Below are positions 26,765-36,835 of a stretch of DNA of 64,000 nucleotides, one piece after another (the first letter of the stretch is position 1; each line of letters opens with the position of its first letter). The DNA is from Flaccisagitta enflata (taxonomy: Eukaryota > Chaetognatha > Sagittoidea > Aphragmophora), in NCBI GenBank assembly GCA_965153355.1, contig OZ231128.1, forward strand, positions 34,534,001 through 34,598,000, written 5' to 3'. A program made the position numbers and the translations under genes. The notes beneath the pieces were generated by a model, which did not search any database, was not told where the DNA came from, and saw only the letters and a program-made list of their open reading frames with translations.

Positions 26765-29700
26765 CTGTCGAGAAATTCAAACAATTTGAGGTTTTGTACA
26801 GTGGTAATTTAAAAAGATACCAAGTATGTAGCAACAGTTGACCATTTCTAATTTGGTAAGTGAAATCAAACTACAGGACTGTTGGCAATTGTAAATGGTG
26901 TTACCGTGAAATATGTAAAAAGATATCTTGCAACTAACCCTGAGCGAGGCTTGTTCCAATCCAAGCAAGTTATCAAATTCTGCAAAAGAATTTTTGATAA
27001 GAAATCGGTCAAGGAATTTCATATGTAAATCAATAACAATGAATAAATGTATGGATACCTATAGAAAAATTACACATATCATACAATCATCAAAACCAGT
27101 ATTGAGATTTTTAGTCGCGTGCACGCGACTCTACACCCCGCCTTGTCATTTTAAGTAATTTTAGATTATACTAAGTCATTCTAAGTCATTCTAAGTCATG
27201 CTAAGTCATTCTCTAAGTCTCGCATGCGACTTATAGGTGTTGGCCTTGTTTTCCAATAGCCTACCTTGCAATCTTGCTGGAATTTGTCGCATAGTTTTCT
27301 GTTCATCATTCCCGCCTTCCCTGATAATTCATCGTAGTGGTTCTGAACACCCATGTCAAAATGGCCTGGAAACCAGATACATCTGGCCCTATTGTTCAAA
27401 GATATTGCCTTAACAATGTTACTCAAGGATTCACAGCTTGAGTTATACTTGGATGAAGTCAAAGGGGGCAGGTCCACTGGTGTTAATTGGTTGTAGCGAA
27501 CATTGGGACATCTTTCAGCTTGTAAGTATTCTAATCTCTCCAGAAACAAACTGCAATCTGCCTCATTGAGAATTTCGGCTTTTATGTTATCCAGAGAGAA
27601 CATGGACGCGTTATATCGCCAACAGCAATGAATTAATGAACCACTTTCGGTGATTACCAGAATTATCTCCATCCCCTAAAGCAAGTAGATGAGGAATAGC
27701 AGTCATGCAAATGCCAATCAAAAATTGAAACGGTTACCAACTGATAAACACATAAACCTGTAAACCAACTGGAACTGAATCTTTAGAAAGCCATCACATG
27801 AATATTTTGTCAAGTCAACAATTAGTCTTAGCCCAGTAACACAGGTTTTTATTAAATCTTCAATGAGAACGTTTACAATGATTCATTGCCAACCAGTTTG
27901 GATGAAATTGATAATGAGTGAACCATCGCTGAATAAGCCCCATCAGGCCAATTGATAATGGACCAACCAACCAACCAACCAACGGATAGATCAACTTATG
28001 GATTGATCAATGGACAGACACTCATGAGTGACGGACGGACCGACGGACAGAGGGACGGACCGACAGACAGACAGATGGACCGTCAAAGCGGGGTGTAGAG
28101 TCACTCAGCACGCAACTAGAAATTCGGTTTTTTTCCAGTCCAGATGATTGATGTATATTCTCTCTTTGGCAAGTCATGAAAAACTCTGTAATCTCTTTTC
28201 ATCTCTGTTCATCTCTGTTCATCTCTGTTCATCTCTGTTCTCTGTTCATCTCTGTTCTCTGTTCATCTCTGTTCATCTCTGTTCATCTTGAAATGTCTCG
28301 TTATTCACAGCTTTTTTCTCTGGCTGAGGTCAGCTCACTCATGTCACGAGGTACCGTAATGAGAAGCTTCAAAAGAACAGACAAGAAAGGTTGAAATCAA
28401 ATGCATTGGACAGTATAGTTGTGATGGGTCCGGATTAAACACCAGTGAGAGCTCCAAAGGCTCTCATCCTTAAGTAAAGTAGGGTTGAGTAGTAATGTTG
28501 TCCAACTTTCATTGCATTACAAATGTTTCACTATTCATAGCTTTTTCCTACGGCTGAGGACAGCTCACTAATGATCATGACATGAGGTACCAAAATGAGA
28601 AGCTCCAAATGAGCAAACGGTCAAATTTACTCGCATGAAGGCGGTTTTCCATTGCAAATATGCAAGACCAGAGAGATACTAGAGACAGACCAACTGGCGG
28701 ACACTTAGGGCGTGTTTCTAGTGATCGCCAAAAACTCGTTTGTTTCCGTGAAACGCGATAACAGTATGAACACATATTCAAGAATTTCAATTGTCCCACG
28801 AGGGAGTGAGCGAAGTGAGTGAGCGAGCTTGTGAACGGAGCGAGCGAGTGAAGTGAGCATAGCGAAGCAGAGCGCTGCGGAGTGAGTGAGCGGTTGTCTC
28901 TGACTAGAAACGCCCCCTTATACAGTTGTGTTGCACTTTTATGATGCTCTCATAATCTGACCAATGCAAAAAACCCAAGTAACTTACCTCCCGTGCATAA
29001 ACGTCTCGTAGATGGAAAAAATCCCGAAGATGAGTTTGATCATCGTAAGATAACGGGCTTATGACATGATGCAGACATCGTCTCTCTCCATCTACAGATG
29101 TTTTGTTACAATCTCCAGACCTTTCAAAACGTCGAAAGACCAGCCTCTGATAGTCTTTCAATATCCAATTGACATCTTCCATGGCATTACTGTCATTACC
29201 ATCGAATTCACCTTCCGCCTAGGTGATGCACACAATTAAGTGTTATCAAGATGGTTAACAAGTTATCATATACTTAAAGCTGATAAAGATAATCTACTTA
29301 GAGTTTGGAGTTTCAAACAAAATCATCTAGTGGCATATAACGGAAGTATAATTGAGATTATATGCATAGTAGGTTGCATATAAGTGGAGTTTTTAGCCAA
29401 TAAAACGCTTTTAACGTTTTTTTTATTAGTATCACAATTACTACTATTTCTTAAGATGAAATGAGTTTCCCAGCGCCTGTGATGCATCGTTTACTCTTTA
29501 GGAGAATACTTCAGCAAAGCATGATGGTGTTTTTTCATTAAAATGTTCTCATTTGCTTTTTGTCCAAATCATAAAAGAAAATAGAAGTTTTGTTAATATT
29601 TTCTAGTTATGGATTAGGATTATTGAGAGCATGGCCATCGTCATGCTATCTCCGTTTTGTTACAGGGAGAGAGAGAGACAGACAGACAGACAGACCCAGA

Positions 29701-32004
29701 CCAAGATCGACTTGAACAGAATAAAGGACAATTCATGAAAAAATGATTGGCCATTTGATTTTTTCTTTCCACTCAGTCTCATCTATGGGTCCTGTGATAT
29801 TCTTTCCTTGTTGGAGAGAGAGAGAGAGAGAGAGAGCGAGAGCACGATCGATTTGGTTGTCACTGCATTAAACCAGATGATCGATCTAACCAAAACACAT
29901 GGTCCACAAAAATCGGAAATGGCATAATTGCAGGTGCAGAGTCAGAGAGAGAGAGACAGAGATAAAGAGACTGACAAACAGACATAGACAAGAAGAACTT
30001 GATTCTGGACTCATTTCAGCATTTCTTTTGAGATGATACAATCTTGACATAAGGATGAGGGAGAATCATCGATCATCTATTTTACTTTTTTTTTGTTTTA
30101 TCAAAACAAATCAACTTGTGGAATATAAATAACTATAAAATATAATGAATGAAATAATTACAATGAATTTGATTAACAAAATGTGAGTAAAAAAATGAAA
30201 AAAGTGACAACAGAATTATTAAAAGTATAGTACATTGAAAAAAAAATCAGTAAAAAGTAATGAATGAAATATAAAAATAGAAAAAAAGAAAAAAAAAGAA
30301 AAAGTCAAAAATGAAAAGTGAAAAGTGTTAAGTGTAAAATGAAAAATGAAAGTGTAAAGTGAAAAATGAAAAATGAAAAATGAAAAATGAAAAATGAAAA
30401 ATGAAAAATGAAAAATGAAAAATGAAAAATGAAAAATGAAAAATGAAAAATGAAAAGTAGAAAGTGAAAAGTGAATCATGAAATGTGAAAACTGATGAAA
30501 ATAACAAAAATAAATAGAAATAAGAAATGAAAATAATTTTTTGATGCTAGCAAAAAAATTCTGGAAATTTTCAAAATCTGGATTCTAGCAATTCTGGAAA
30601 AATTCTGGAAATTTTCAAAATTTCAAAATTTTAAAAATTTTAAAAATTTCAAATTTTCAAAATGATCACAGAAAATCCACTATGAATTCCCTAAATCCTA
30701 CTAATACTTCATTGCCAAGTGAAAAACCTGAAAAACGCCAATGGGAAACTCATTTTAGCGCCAAATACGTTTTTGCGTCTCATCTGCCACTTCCGGTAGA
30801 GGTGGCGTATAAAAAAGCGTATAGGTAAACTCTATAATCTACTTTTGGCCAAATTTTTGACATTTTGCTTTCAAGACTTTTAGTTAACAATCTCTGTGTG
30901 TGCTAAAACAAGCCTATCCGCACACATGATAAAGAATCGCATAGTTACATGTATTTACAAAATTACATAATTTCAATCTAAAATCACCTTGATTTCAACC
31001 AACCTACCAACGGACCAAGGTATAGAGTAGCGCAACTAAGATTTGAAATTTGACCAAATGAACTTGAATACTAAGGAATAGCTTGGGTTTTAAACTGATT
31101 AAAACAGGGGATGATAAAAGAAAAACTTTACGAATAAGATGTAAACTAGTTTACGAACCTCATGCCCAACAATTTCAAACCTCACATTACTCTCAACAGT
31201 CATTAAAATGAAAATGATGAAGAGAAATATCCTGGATGCTTTGTAAATTCAGTATTGCATATCATAAAAAACTTGAGAATCCTAGAACTAATGCCACCCC
31301 TTACTTGAATAATGGTCATCAATTTTTGGGAAAATTGATGCCAAGGGTCTGGCCCGCCGTGGAGGGTCGGTCTGGTGTTGTCATTGATGGACCATGCTTG
31401 CCAATCCATTGGTCCATCAGCCCCATCGGGAGAGCAATGGTAAGGAAAGGCGTGTCTAAGCCCCGTCCCAATGCCAACGAGGTTGAATTGCTTCTGTGTT
31501 AGACTGTCAAATTCTTGCTTCACCGTCGCGTCTGCGATGAAGAATCCAAGTGTCAAATCCTCTTTGTCAAAAGACGTGTTGGATGGATGGTCACATTTGG
31601 TCACAAGCCTCAGTTTCCACGGACAACAATCACATTTAGGGCGTGTTTCTAGTGAAGATGAAAAACGCGTTTGTACCCGTGAAACGCGATAACAGCGTGA
31701 ACACATATTCAAGATTTTCAACTGTCCCACGAGGGAGTGAGCGAAGTGAGTGAGCGAGCCTGTGAACAAAGCGAGCGTAGCGAAGCGGAGCGCTGCGGAG
31801 CGAGTGAGCGGAGTGAACGGTGCGAGCAAACGAACATAGCGAGCGAACGAACGTAGAGAGCGACCAAGTGGCCCGTTCAAAACGCGGTTGTCTGACTAGA
31901 AACGCACCCTGATTATGAGATGCGTTGTAGTAGATGAGCCCTTCAAATGACGCGCAGATGGGCAAAAAAAGTAATGAAACGAAGGTCGTATTGATAAGAT
32001 TCAT
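24403..32004 (-). CDS. Split gene for a secreted-ectodomain seven-transmembrane receptor (orphan GPCR), six-exon model
   Basis: Six exons read from high to low coordinate: 32004-31908, 31648-31305, 29218-28988, 27675-27265, 26979-26939 and 26764-24403. They total 3486 nt (1161 codons plus TGA); intron phases are 1,0,0,0,2 and all introns are GT-AG. The product starts with a signal peptide (about residues 1-19). A cysteine-rich ectodomain of about 820 residues follows, with six C-x6-C-x5-C modules at C353, C450, C549, C620, C702 and C807. Seven hydrophobic segments lie at about 839-860, 874-896, 914-938, 953-972, 1040-1066, 1092-1119 and 1136-1158. YPLKVK after segment 3, YHIPRFFLD at the end of segment 4 and the LP in segment 5 resemble invertebrate FMRFamide/myosuppressin-type class A receptors. 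DRY, CWxP and NPxxY are absent or degenerate, and the cytoplasmic tail is only a few residues. The ligand is unknown. The 7TM call is firm; the exon joins are inferred and lack transcript evidence. Confidence 0.72.
26939..26979 (-). CDS. Receptor micro-exon 5 (41 nt)
   Basis: The strong acceptor TTCTTTTGCAG|AAT opens 13 codons plus two bases: NLITCLDWNKPRS. The donor is CAGG|GTTAGT. Joined after exon 4 it completes C-DKFQQD-C-KNLIT-C exactly, and its phase-2 end joins exon 6 in frame. A competing frame over the same DNA (27022-26777) does not fit the cysteine pattern or the phases. Confidence 0.55.
27108..27252 (+). mobile_element. R1 element (short subtype) in receptor intron 4
   Basis: Perfect palindrome AGTCGCGTGCACGCGACT near its left end, then CTACACCCCGCCTTGTC, a (TAAGTCATTC)n block instead of TCCG, and TCGCATGCGACTTATAGG with TGTTGGCCTTGTTTT. 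It ends 12 bp from the exon 4 donor. Confidence 0.8.
27265..27675 (-). CDS. Receptor exon 4: extracellular region, first two cysteines of module 1
   Basis: The pyrimidine-rich acceptor TACTTGCTTTAG|GGG and the donor TGCAAG|GTAGGC bound 137 codons in phase 0. The peptide begins GMEIILVITE and ends RKLCDKFQQDCK, the first two cysteines of a C-x6-C-x5-C module completed by exon 5. The reading frame stays open past the donor into a dispersed R1 repeat, so the frame's end at 27196 is not the exon end. Confidence 0.65.
27955..28130 (-). mobile_element. R1 element, partial copy in receptor intron 3
   Basis: ACCAACCAACCAACCAACGG, GACGGACGGACCGACGGAC and the end GCGGGGTGTAGAGTCACTCA then GCACGCAACTAGAAA. 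The CCGGCCTTGTT end is missing. Confidence 0.65.
28175..28292 (+). repeat. 10-bp (CATCTCTGTT)n array
   Basis: About 10 copies of TTCATCTCTG within receptor intron 3, some shortened to TCTCTG. Confidence 0.85.
28708..28917 (+). mobile_element. MITE of the same PIF/Harbinger-like family, inside receptor intron 3
   Basis: This 210-bp copy has ends GGGCGTGTTTCTAGT and ACTAGAAACGCCCCC and perfect TTA duplications at 28705-28707 and 28918-28920. That gives the target site for the family. The interior carries the same GAGTGAGCGAAGTGAGTGAGCGAG block as the exon-interrupting copy. Confidence 0.75.
28988..29218 (-). CDS. Receptor exon 3: extracellular region
   Basis: The acceptor ATCACCTAG|GCG and the strong donor GGGAG|GTAAGTTAC bound 77 complete codons. 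An in-frame stop sits directly upstream, in the acceptor TAG. The peptide begins AEGEFDGNDSNAMEDVNW, has two cysteines (GDC and RRC) 11 residues apart, and ends HLRDVYARE. Phase 0 at both ends matches exons 2 and 4. Confidence 0.62.
29219..31304 (-). other. Receptor intron 2 (about 2.1 kb)
   Basis: Between the exon 2 donor and exon 3 acceptor. Contains GAGAGA/CAGACAGA tracts (29665-29990), a (TGAAAAA)n heptamer array (30340-30460) and AT-rich unique sequence. A short CAACGGACCAAGGTATAGAG fragment near 31010 resembles an R1 remnant. Confidence 0.5.
30340..30460 (+). repeat. 7-bp (TGAAAAA)n array
   Basis: Heptamers AAAAATG in tandem, about 14 copies, inside intron 2. Confidence 0.9.
31305..31648 (-). 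CDS. Receptor exon 2: extracellular region
   Basis: The acceptor CTTCACTAG|AAACACG lies in the other terminal repeat of the same MITE and joins in phase with exon 1. The exon reads ETRPKCDCCPWKLRLVTKC and then an acidic and aromatic stretch, ending KLMTIIQ at the donor CAA|GTAAGG. I do not recognise a named domain. An open frame continues upstream through the MITE, but that part has transposon sequence character. Confidence 0.6.
31639..31909 (+). mobile_element. PIF/Harbinger-like MITE acting as intron 1 of the receptor gene
   Basis: The terminal repeats are GGGCGTGTTTCTAGT (left) and the inverted GGGTGCGTTTCTAGT (right), 13 of 15 identical. They are flanked by TTA and TGA, probably a mutated 3-bp target duplication. 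The interior is a run of GAGTGAGCG-like pentamer and hexamer repeats. Read on the minus strand, the right terminus holds the GTGCGT donor and the left terminus the CACTAG acceptor used in the receptor model. Confidence 0.7.
31908..32004 (-). CDS. Receptor exon 1: start codon and signal peptide
   Basis: The ATG at 32004 opens MNLINTTFVSLLFLPICAS, a typical short signal peptide, followed by FEGLIYYNASHNQ. The exon supplies 32 codons plus one base. The donor CAGG|GTGCGT is inside the terminal repeat of a MITE. An ATG directly followed by a hydrophobic leader is why I chose this start. A CTATATAT box on the minus strand about 155 bp upstream (near 32165) could be a TATA element, but that is weak. 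Confidence 0.6.
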
Positions 32005-32274
32005 TTTGATATATTAATAAAAGAGGTCTTGTCAGGCCAAAATGCATATATGAAGGAATTTGATGAAGGATGCGAAAATTCTCAGCTTTTTATTTCATAC
32101 TACACACCCTTGGTAGAAGAGACGGAAGTTAAATGAAATTTTTTTATTTCATCAATGAAAACATATATAGGAAGTGATGAAATAAAGAAAGCATGGAGCA
32201 GGAGTCGCCACTTGTATCCTGCAATTGGGCATGGCCTGTTGACCAGCATTTGGATATACATGATGTAGTTTGGA

Positions 32275-32405
32275 TCGTCAAACCTACCTACTTATCTACC
32301 TACCTACATGATGTATTTTGGATCGTCAAATACTTCTACCTACTTATCTACCTACCTACATGATGTATTTTGGATCATCGAATACACCTACTTACCTACC
32401 TATCA
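32275..32405 (+). repeat. 57-bp tandem repeat, 2-3 units
   Basis: TACCTACCTACATGATGTAT and TTTGGATCGTCAAAT repeat at about 57 bp. Confidence 0.8.
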
Positions 32406-32409
32406 ACCT

Positions 32410-32587
32410 ACAATTACACCCCACTTTAACGGATCCAAGAGTAATGGAAAACCGCCTTTAATGGTTTTGAAATATTGATCCCTTCATATCCATGCTTATT
32501 TTGTCTTATATTGGTAATGATAGAAATCTGCCTTTAACAGATGAAATGTTGGTACCTTGATGTCCGTTTTGGGGGGTTCAACTGTAC
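32410..32587 (+). mobile_element. pogo-like MITE, degenerate
   Basis: The left end CAATTACACCCCACTTTAAC and right end GGGGGGTTCAACTGTA are inverted. The interior has ACCGCCTTTAATGG and AATCTGCCTTTAACAG, as in the cleaner 35383 copy. Confidence 0.6.
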
Positions 32588-33235
32588 CTGATAGTAACCT
32601 ATCAACCAACTTAGCGCTTATCTTGCTACCTATGGTACACAGACAAAAACTTTTATTGAGTAATAAAATGGGTTTTTGTGTTTTAACAGGTTATGGAAAG
32701 GCAAGATTGGGATGATCTTTCTATTGCTGATACCTGCTCTGTTTCTGTATGTGTCTTAGTTATGACGTTCTATAAACTAGAATGATTGGATGTCAACATT
32801 TCTACAGGGAATACTATTTCATTGGGTAATTCCATCATTGATTGATTCTCTTGTTTATCCTAAAACAAGAAAGAAGATTATGCAAAATAATCTAGGGCTC
32901 AATACATGAATACAATATGAATACCATATCAATCTTCCTGCAATAACCTTGTCCAAAACGCTGCCCAAATAAAAATTCAGAACAAATTTGAATGTGCAAA
33001 TATCATCCCGAAAGCATCTTGATCACCCTTGGTAACCGATAACTAGCCTTATCAATAATTTGAAGGTGTATTCTGGTGATGTTAAAGAAACCAAGGTTTG
33101 TAGCTGTATCGAGTTGCTTTGGTTCACAAGTAATTAGATAAGAAATACTTTCAACAAATTTTAACGTAAAGGAAGCATCGAAAATTTTTATATGGATATG
33201 TTGACTGCTGGATCCGCATGAGTTCAATGAATTAA
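32588..33235. other. Unique sequence
   Basis: No gene or repeat recognised. Confidence 0.4.
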
Positions 33236-33239
33236 TTCA

Positions 33240-33379
33240 TGGACAAAAATTCTAGAAGTGACACATCGTAAAATGTACTTCCATAATCTTTCAAGACCTT
33301 TTTCCAGAACTCCATTATTTCCACTACTTTTTGAGTTACGTTGTCATATAAAATTACAAACGAGAAAAATCATACTGTA
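33240..33379 (+). mobile_element. Half copy of the TA-flanked mariner-like MITE
   Basis: Matches the right part of 48041-49288: CAAGACCTTTTTCCAGAA, TTGAGTTACGTTGTCATA and the end CATACTGTA. Confidence 0.6.
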
Positions 33380-33735
33380 TACTTTATTACTTAAAACATG
33401 TTTACTACTTTATACATAAAATCATTGATATCAGATTAAGAACGTTTTAAGAACATTCAAGCCTCAAAACAGGCTTAAGTTTCAGAACATTGAATGCTTG
33501 CCCCAAAACATGAATTTTTTTAGAATAAAAGTACAACATCTCTGATGACAAAGTTTTCTCCTCAGTGGTTATTCCAAGAATAAAAAAGAAACTAATGATA
33601 ATACTGATATGAAGAATACGATTATGTTTTGTAAATATTTGCAATTTCTTTCTGAACAGTGCGTCTCAACAAGATTCTGGTAAGCAGTGCAGAAAGGTCC
33701 GTGTGGAAAAAACAAGTGACACAGGGTCACAATAT

Positions 33736-33868
33736 CGTTGCGGACGGGTGGGCAGGGGCATCCAACCCCCATCCACACCCATACCCATCCCCAACATGCA
33801 CAGTAAGTGTAAAAGACGCTCGTTTCCCCACTTTTCAACTCAATGACCATGGACCAACGGACCAACCA
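33736..33868 (-). mobile_element. R1 element (CGGAC subtype), truncated
   Basis: GTTGCGGACGGGTGGGCAGG, CGTTTCCCCACTTTTCAACT and GGACCAACGGACCAACC. Both ends have decayed. Confidence 0.6.
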
Positions 33869-34129
33869 TAGGAGAATTCTCAGAACACTTGTTGCTTAGG
33901 TGAAGCTTATATTGTCTTAGTCTTAGCCAGATTCATTTTTTTTTCAAGATCATTTTTTTCTTGATTGAAAACTAGAAAAGTCTGTCACTCTTTAGGCTGA
34001 GAAGAGAAAAAAATACTCTACTGGAATCCTTATTAGATAACCCATTCAGATAAGTATTTTGACCAGCCAAAGCAGGAAAAGAAATTAATCAAAGGTAAAT
34101 AAAACAATTAAAAAAGTGAGGTTCATTAT

Positions 34130-34400
34130 TTCAGATGGGACCAACGGACAGACCAACGGACAGACGGACAAAGCCGCTTATGGAGTTGCGTGTCCGCAAC
34201 CAATAATCTTAAAAGTTATCTACATTCAGAATGCAACAGGACGGAAGTAACAGACAATAACCTATTGTTTTTCGAGAATATATCTGCAAAGTTTTGCATA
34301 ATTGCTCCAGCCCAAATTCCTTGTCAGCCATTCTATAATACCCATCACCATCCCCCCACTCAATCCGCGCGCAACTTTGGTAGTTGTCTAGCAAGCCTTA
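34130..34400. mobile_element. R1 fragments flanking unique sequence
   Basis: 34138-34200 is a reverse TCCG block and end (GGAGTTGCGTGTCCGCAACC). 34303-34400 is a forward 3' part (GCTCCAGCCCAAATTCC, CGCGCAACTTTGGTAG). Confidence 0.5.
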
Positions 34401-34539
34401 TTATTCAATAATAGGGTAGAGATGGAAAAAAGCCCTCTTATTCAACATGTAGGTGAGTTTCTTGGAAATCGAAATTGTACTTTTTCTTGGCGAAAAATGA
34501 ATGAGAAAACTCAGTTACACATACAGAAGCACACGGACA

Positions 34540-34735
<196 letters not shown>

Positions 34736-35009
34736 TTTTTTTCTTTCTTTTTTTTCTTCTGGTGTCTGGAAAATGGTTTTTTGATGATGACAAAAGACAA
34801 AAACTGCGAGTAAGATCCCAAATGCTGGCAATTGTGACAGGAGGCGCTCAAACGTGCTGAAACACCGCTGAGTGAGACAAAACGTCAAAGACGAAGAAAC
34901 AAAAGAAAATGAGAGAGAAAAGGGGGAAAATGAAGAAGAACATAATTCTGGAAAGACACAACCAAGAGACTTCATCCTCCAGACGTTTCTCTGTATATAT
35001 GCTGAATGC
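34736..35009. other. Unique sequence
   Basis: Both strands have open frames of about 75 codons (RQKLRVRSQMLAIVTGGAQ on plus). No family recognised; insufficient for a gene call. Confidence 0.3.
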
Positions 35010-35165
35010 TGCTCAACGCGTCATTTCGGTCCGTTGCGTTGGTCGGTCAGTCGTTATGTCATCGGGTCTTTTTTCAGCAAGGGCCTCTCTGGATAAATGC
35101 TGAATGCTGCTCAACGCGTCATTTCGGTCCGTTGCGTTGGTCAGTCAGTCGTTATGTCATCGGGT
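35000..35165 (+). repeat. About 100-bp direct duplication
   Basis: GCTGAATGCTGCTCAACGCG, TCATTTCGGTCCGTTGCGTT and GTCGTTATGTCATCGGGT occur twice. CAGCAAGGGCCTCTCTGGAT separates the copies and recurs after the R2 element at 35294. Confidence 0.8.
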
Positions 35166-35291
35166 TTTTAGGTGCGACAAAGCACCGCTATAACTGGCTG
35201 TGTCCGTCGGTCTGTCGGTCGTTCTGTCGGTAACGCATTCGTTCGACGATCCACATGTCGCACCTTGTTGGCCTACTTGGCCTTGTTTTTT
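35164..35291 (+). mobile_element. R2 element
   Basis: TTTTAGGTGCGACAAAGCAC, TATAACTGGCTGTGTCCG, AACGCATTCGTTCGACGATC and CTTGGCCTTGTTTTT. It is inserted within the 35000 duplication, whose CAGCAAGGGCC continues on its right. Confidence 0.75.
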
Positions 35292-35382
35292 CAGCAAGGG
35301 CCTCTCTGGATATCAAGCGCTACTTAACATCAACGCCCATATCCCTGCCCAACCACACGGGTTTACTTTAACTCATCAATGT

Positions 35383-35562
35383 ATAGTTGGACCCCGCTCT
35401 AACGGAACCGCCACTAACGGAATTCCGTCTATAACAGACACAAATTCATGGTCCCTTCAAGGTAATTTCTTTTATTTTTTTGTTGGCAATAACAGAAGTC
35501 CGCTTATAACAGAAGAAAACTGTCGGTCCCCTGAAATCCGTTAGAGCGGGGTTCAACTGTAC
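35383..35562 (+). mobile_element. pogo-like MITE, intact ends
   Basis: AGTTGGACCCCGCTCTAACG and the inverted CGTTAGAGCGGGGTTCAACT are bounded by TA. Inner ACGGAATTCCGTCTATAAC and AGAAGTCCGCTTATAAC are imperfect inverted and direct repeats. The ends match pogo/Tigger-type termini as I know them. Confidence 0.75.
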
Positions 35563-35569
35563 CATCATT

Positions 35570-36090
35570 CATTAGGCACGAAGACCAATTTTTTTTCTCA
35601 AACTAAACTGGTCAGCTAAGTATTGACTTACATATTATTTTCTGCTTGGATATATGAAGAGACAAAAAATATCTTCTGGACCAGTGAGATTATAGCAACT
35701 TTGACGCATGTCGAAAGATTTTACGATTTAATGAATTTAAAATTTTTTTTTGCTTGGTGAATCTCTTACCTTTCTGTAAACTGTAATCAGGGCTTTTAAA
35801 CCTAATGGTGGTCATGAAGCTTGCAAGAACTTGCTTCTTTATTGCGAGAATCTATTTCAGAGCGGAGTTATATCAATCAAGCTTGCGTAGGGGTTTGATA
35901 GAACATGCATCAGAGACAACCAAAATATGTTCAGATGTCGCATCGTTGCTCAGTTGATCTTGTTTCAATTGTTCCTTTATTTCTCATATCTTTATCTTTG
36001 TCTCGGGCTTGTTTCAAATGTGCCTCAATAAGACTAGCAGTTGAAGCTTTCAATTATTTTCTCGTTAGTTATTTTTTTCTTTACCTTTAT
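35570..36090. other. Unique sequence
   Basis: No gene recognised. Confidence 0.4.
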
Positions 36091-36094
36091 TCAC

Positions 36095-36195
36095 ATAACA
36101 CGCCAATGTGTATCCCGCTTTGTCCGTACGTTCATCCATCCAACGGTTGGTAGGTCTTTCCATTTTTTGGTCACACTTTTACTTTATTGATGCAA
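36095..36195 (+). mobile_element. R1 element, 5' fragment
   Basis: GTGTATCCCGCTTTGTCCG, the TCCATCCAACGG block and GGTCACACTTTTACTTT. Confidence 0.5.
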
Positions 36196-36209
36196 GGTAG
36201 TTTTACCAA

Positions 36210-36430
36210 AAACAAGGCCGGATACATGGCTACCCCAGTCGCGTGCGGGTGGGCAGGGGCCACAATTGAGGTCAGTGGAACATTTGGGCAGGAGCAGTAA
36301 GGCCAAAACCCCCATTAATGCCGAAAAAGTATAGTGTGACGGACGGACAGACCAACCAACGGACCAACAGACAGACCGACGGACGGACCGACAAAGCGGG
36401 GTGTAAAGTCGCGTAGCACGCAACTAAAAA
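36210..36430 (-). mobile_element. R1 element, near-complete, reverse
   Basis: AACAAGGCCGGATACATGGC, CCCCAGTCGCGTGCGGGTGG, GGCAGGAGCAGTAAGGCC, the GGACGGACCG block and GTCGCGTAGCACGCAACTAA. Confidence 0.85.
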
Positions 36431-36439
36431 TAAAGATGC

Positions 36440-36585
36440 ATTTGAATTTGTATACAAAGTGCATTTGTATACAAAGTGCATTTGTATACAAAGTGCATTT
36501 GTATACAAAGTGCATTTGTATACAAAGTGCATTTGTATACAAAGTGCATTTGTATACTAAGTGCATTTGAATTTGTATACAAAGT
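36440..36585 (+). repeat. 17-bp (GCATTTGTATACAAAGT)n array
   Basis: Seven to eight copies, starting 10 bp after an R1 end. Each unit contains the palindrome TTGTATACAA. Confidence 0.92.
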
Positions 36586-36674
36586 TTTTTTTATTTTAAG
36601 TTGCTATTAACCATAAGAAACCAAGTAAAATTTGTCATCAAGGTTAATCCGAGAAAAGATAGTTTCAGCTTAGT

Positions 36675-36835
36675 CATTTTAGTCATATTAGTCACTTAAG
36701 TCATTTTAGTCATTTTAGTAATTTTAGTCATTTTAGTCATTTTAGCCATTTTAGTCAATGAAGTCATAAAAATCATTTTAGTAATTACAGTCATTTTAGT
36801 CATTTCAATTTGGTCATTTTAGTCAATCAATTTAG
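36675..36835 (+). repeat. 9-bp (CATTTTAGT)n array
   Basis: Degenerate AGTCATTTT repeats, about 15 copies. Confidence 0.85.

Noticed and set aside
26765-26784. TTG at 26784 as the start of the receptor
   Set aside because: No ATG, no leader peptide, and a good acceptor lies at 26765; the upstream exons continue the cysteine pattern.
26777-27022. Alternative exon frame MKFLDRFLIKNSF... upstream of exon 6
   Set aside because: Its splice phases do not match exon 6 and it breaks the C-x6-C-x5-C pattern; the micro-exon in another frame fits both.
31649-31880. Upstream extension of the exon 2 frame (RSLRSFARYVRLLAPFTPL...)
   Set aside because: This is the MITE interior; similar peptides appear in the other MITE copies, and the splice sites in the termini exclude it.
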